Below, piece by piece: positions 31,492 to 31,845 of a DNA stretch of 31,845 nt. Source of the stretch: MGIIb-O3 sp046710875 (lineage in GTDB: Archaea > Thermoplasmatota > Poseidoniia > Poseidoniales > Thalassarchaeaceae). The notes below the pieces were generated by a model. That model was not told the DNA's origin. It did no database searches and was given only the letters and a program-made list of their open reading frames with translations. The first letter of the stretch is position 1; every line of letters starts with the position of its first letter. Where the stretch lies: positions 1 to 31,845 of the forward strand of contig JBKEHQ010000006.1 of assembly GCA_046710875.1 (NCBI GenBank). The letters are read 5' to 3'. A program made the position numbers and the translations under genes.

Positions 31492-31845
31492 ATGAAAATA
31501 ATGTCAGTTGGATATGTGATTATAGGTTGGAGGGAATGGGTTAGAATCCCTGATTTGGAATCTAATCTAATAATGGCAAAAACAGATACGGGCGCATGGT
31601 CAAATGCACTAAATGCTTTAGATATTGAAATAATTAATAAAGAAAATAATCAATATGCGAAATTTAAACTAATCAAAGATGGTAAGATATTTACTAGGAA
31701 AATAGTGAGATGGAGAAAAGTAAGAGATACTAGTGGCCGTGCCACTTTAAGGCCAGTAATATCTACAAAATTAGAGATTGCAGGCAGAGACTATCAAGTA
31801 GAAACATGTCTCCAAAATCGTTCTAAAATGAAACATCGAATAATT
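31492..31845 (+). CDS. RimB-like/COG4067 aspartic-protease-fold protein, 3' end beyond window
   Basis: Hand-translated; 118 codons visible. VGYVIIGWREWVRIPDLE, a DTGA motif (D32) and the later block VRDTSGRATLRPVISTKLEIAG with MKHRII match the small retropepsin-fold family labelled ATP-dependent zinc protease (PF05618, COG4067), often linked to RimK-type glutamate ligases. Members normally read DTGA(K/R)TSAL; here it is DTGAWSNAL, so the residues after the catalytic Asp differ. AAGGA 6 bases upstream sets the start; the ATG at 31501 is an alternative. Function as a peptidase is inferred from family, and a rimK-like gene may lie just beyond the right edge. Confidence 0.82.
   Translation, partial: MKIMSVGYVIIGWREWVRIPDLESNLIMAKTDTGAWSNALNALDIEIINKENNQYAKFKLIKDGKIFTRKIVRWRKVRDTSGRATLRPVISTKLEIAGRDYQVETCLQNRSKMKHRII

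Noticed and set aside
1..31845. Defence, toxin-antitoxin, prophage or insertion-sequence island
   Set aside because: No transposase, integrase, terminal repeats, toxin-antitoxin pair or nuclease/helicase cluster is visible; nearly all genes are recognisable housekeeping or envelope genes.

Overview
The window is a compact, AT-rich stretch (about one third G+C by eye) of an archaeal chromosome. Archaeal markers are a group II chaperonin (thermosome), a KEOPS Bud32 kinase next to an XTP/dITP pyrophosphatase, an Mrp/NBP35-type ATPase, a COG3199-type ATP-NAD kinase and TATA-like boxes about 20-28 nt upstream of several starts. Bacterial-style genes sit among them: thrS with TGS and HxxxH editing domains, dnaK, trhO, msrA, sixA-like. 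This mix, the low G+C, the secreted sequon-rich surface protein and the heterotrophic CoA/aldehyde genes fit a marine Thermoplasmatota lineage best (Ca. Poseidoniales/Marine Group II; Marine Group III is the alternative). No rRNA or marker phylogeny could be run, so the taxon is an inference.

Layout. 1-3535 (minus): trhO (cut by the left edge), thrS, carbamate kinase. 3588-4736 (plus): ATP-NAD kinase, divergent from carbamate kinase over a 52-bp gap. 4733-6388 (minus): pyrG. 6496-7449 (plus): SDR-type threonine dehydrogenase. 7451-11740: a proteostasis block, with the thermosome on minus divergent from a small-Hsp-like gene and dnaK on plus. 11741-14327 (minus): M17 leucyl aminopeptidase and an agmatinase-family ureohydrolase. 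14418-18012 (plus): a small unknown protein and a ~1010-residue secreted, C-terminally anchored surface protein. 18030-18104 (minus): tRNA-Gly(GCC). 18155-18511 (minus): ArsC/LMW-PTP protein. 18639-21784 (plus): Mrp ATPase and a PAP2 phosphatase fused to a predicted beta-propeller. 21785-22870 (minus): nadA. 22909-25154 (plus): bud32, rdgB and a membrane protein ending in three copies of a 9-residue Pro-rich repeat. 25194-28802: two crotonases of different active-site type flanking an aldehyde dehydrogenase, then a SixA-like phosphatase. 28797-31399 (minus): a small membrane protein, msrA and guaB. 31492 to the right edge (plus): a RimB-like (COG4067) protease-fold protein.

Most of the window is housekeeping: nucleotide and NAD synthesis (pyrG, guaB, nadA, NAD kinase), translation (thrS, trhO, bud32, tRNA-Gly), protein quality control (thermosome, sHsp, dnaK, pepA, msrA) and carbon/nitrogen catabolism (crotonases, ALDH, tdh, carbamate kinase, ureohydrolase). 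I see no CRISPR array, insertion sequence, prophage or obvious defence island, and no gene-free gap longer than 300 bases; the longest is about 175 bases. Genes are packed so tightly that all seven convergent ends lie between a 6-base overlap and a 17-base gap. I did not find a clear new multi-gene system. The best leads are the PAP2-propeller fusion, a probable AUC start codon for the SixA-like gene, substitutions at near-invariant thermosome and Mrp motifs, the trhO-thrS pairing, and the divergent chaperone block.
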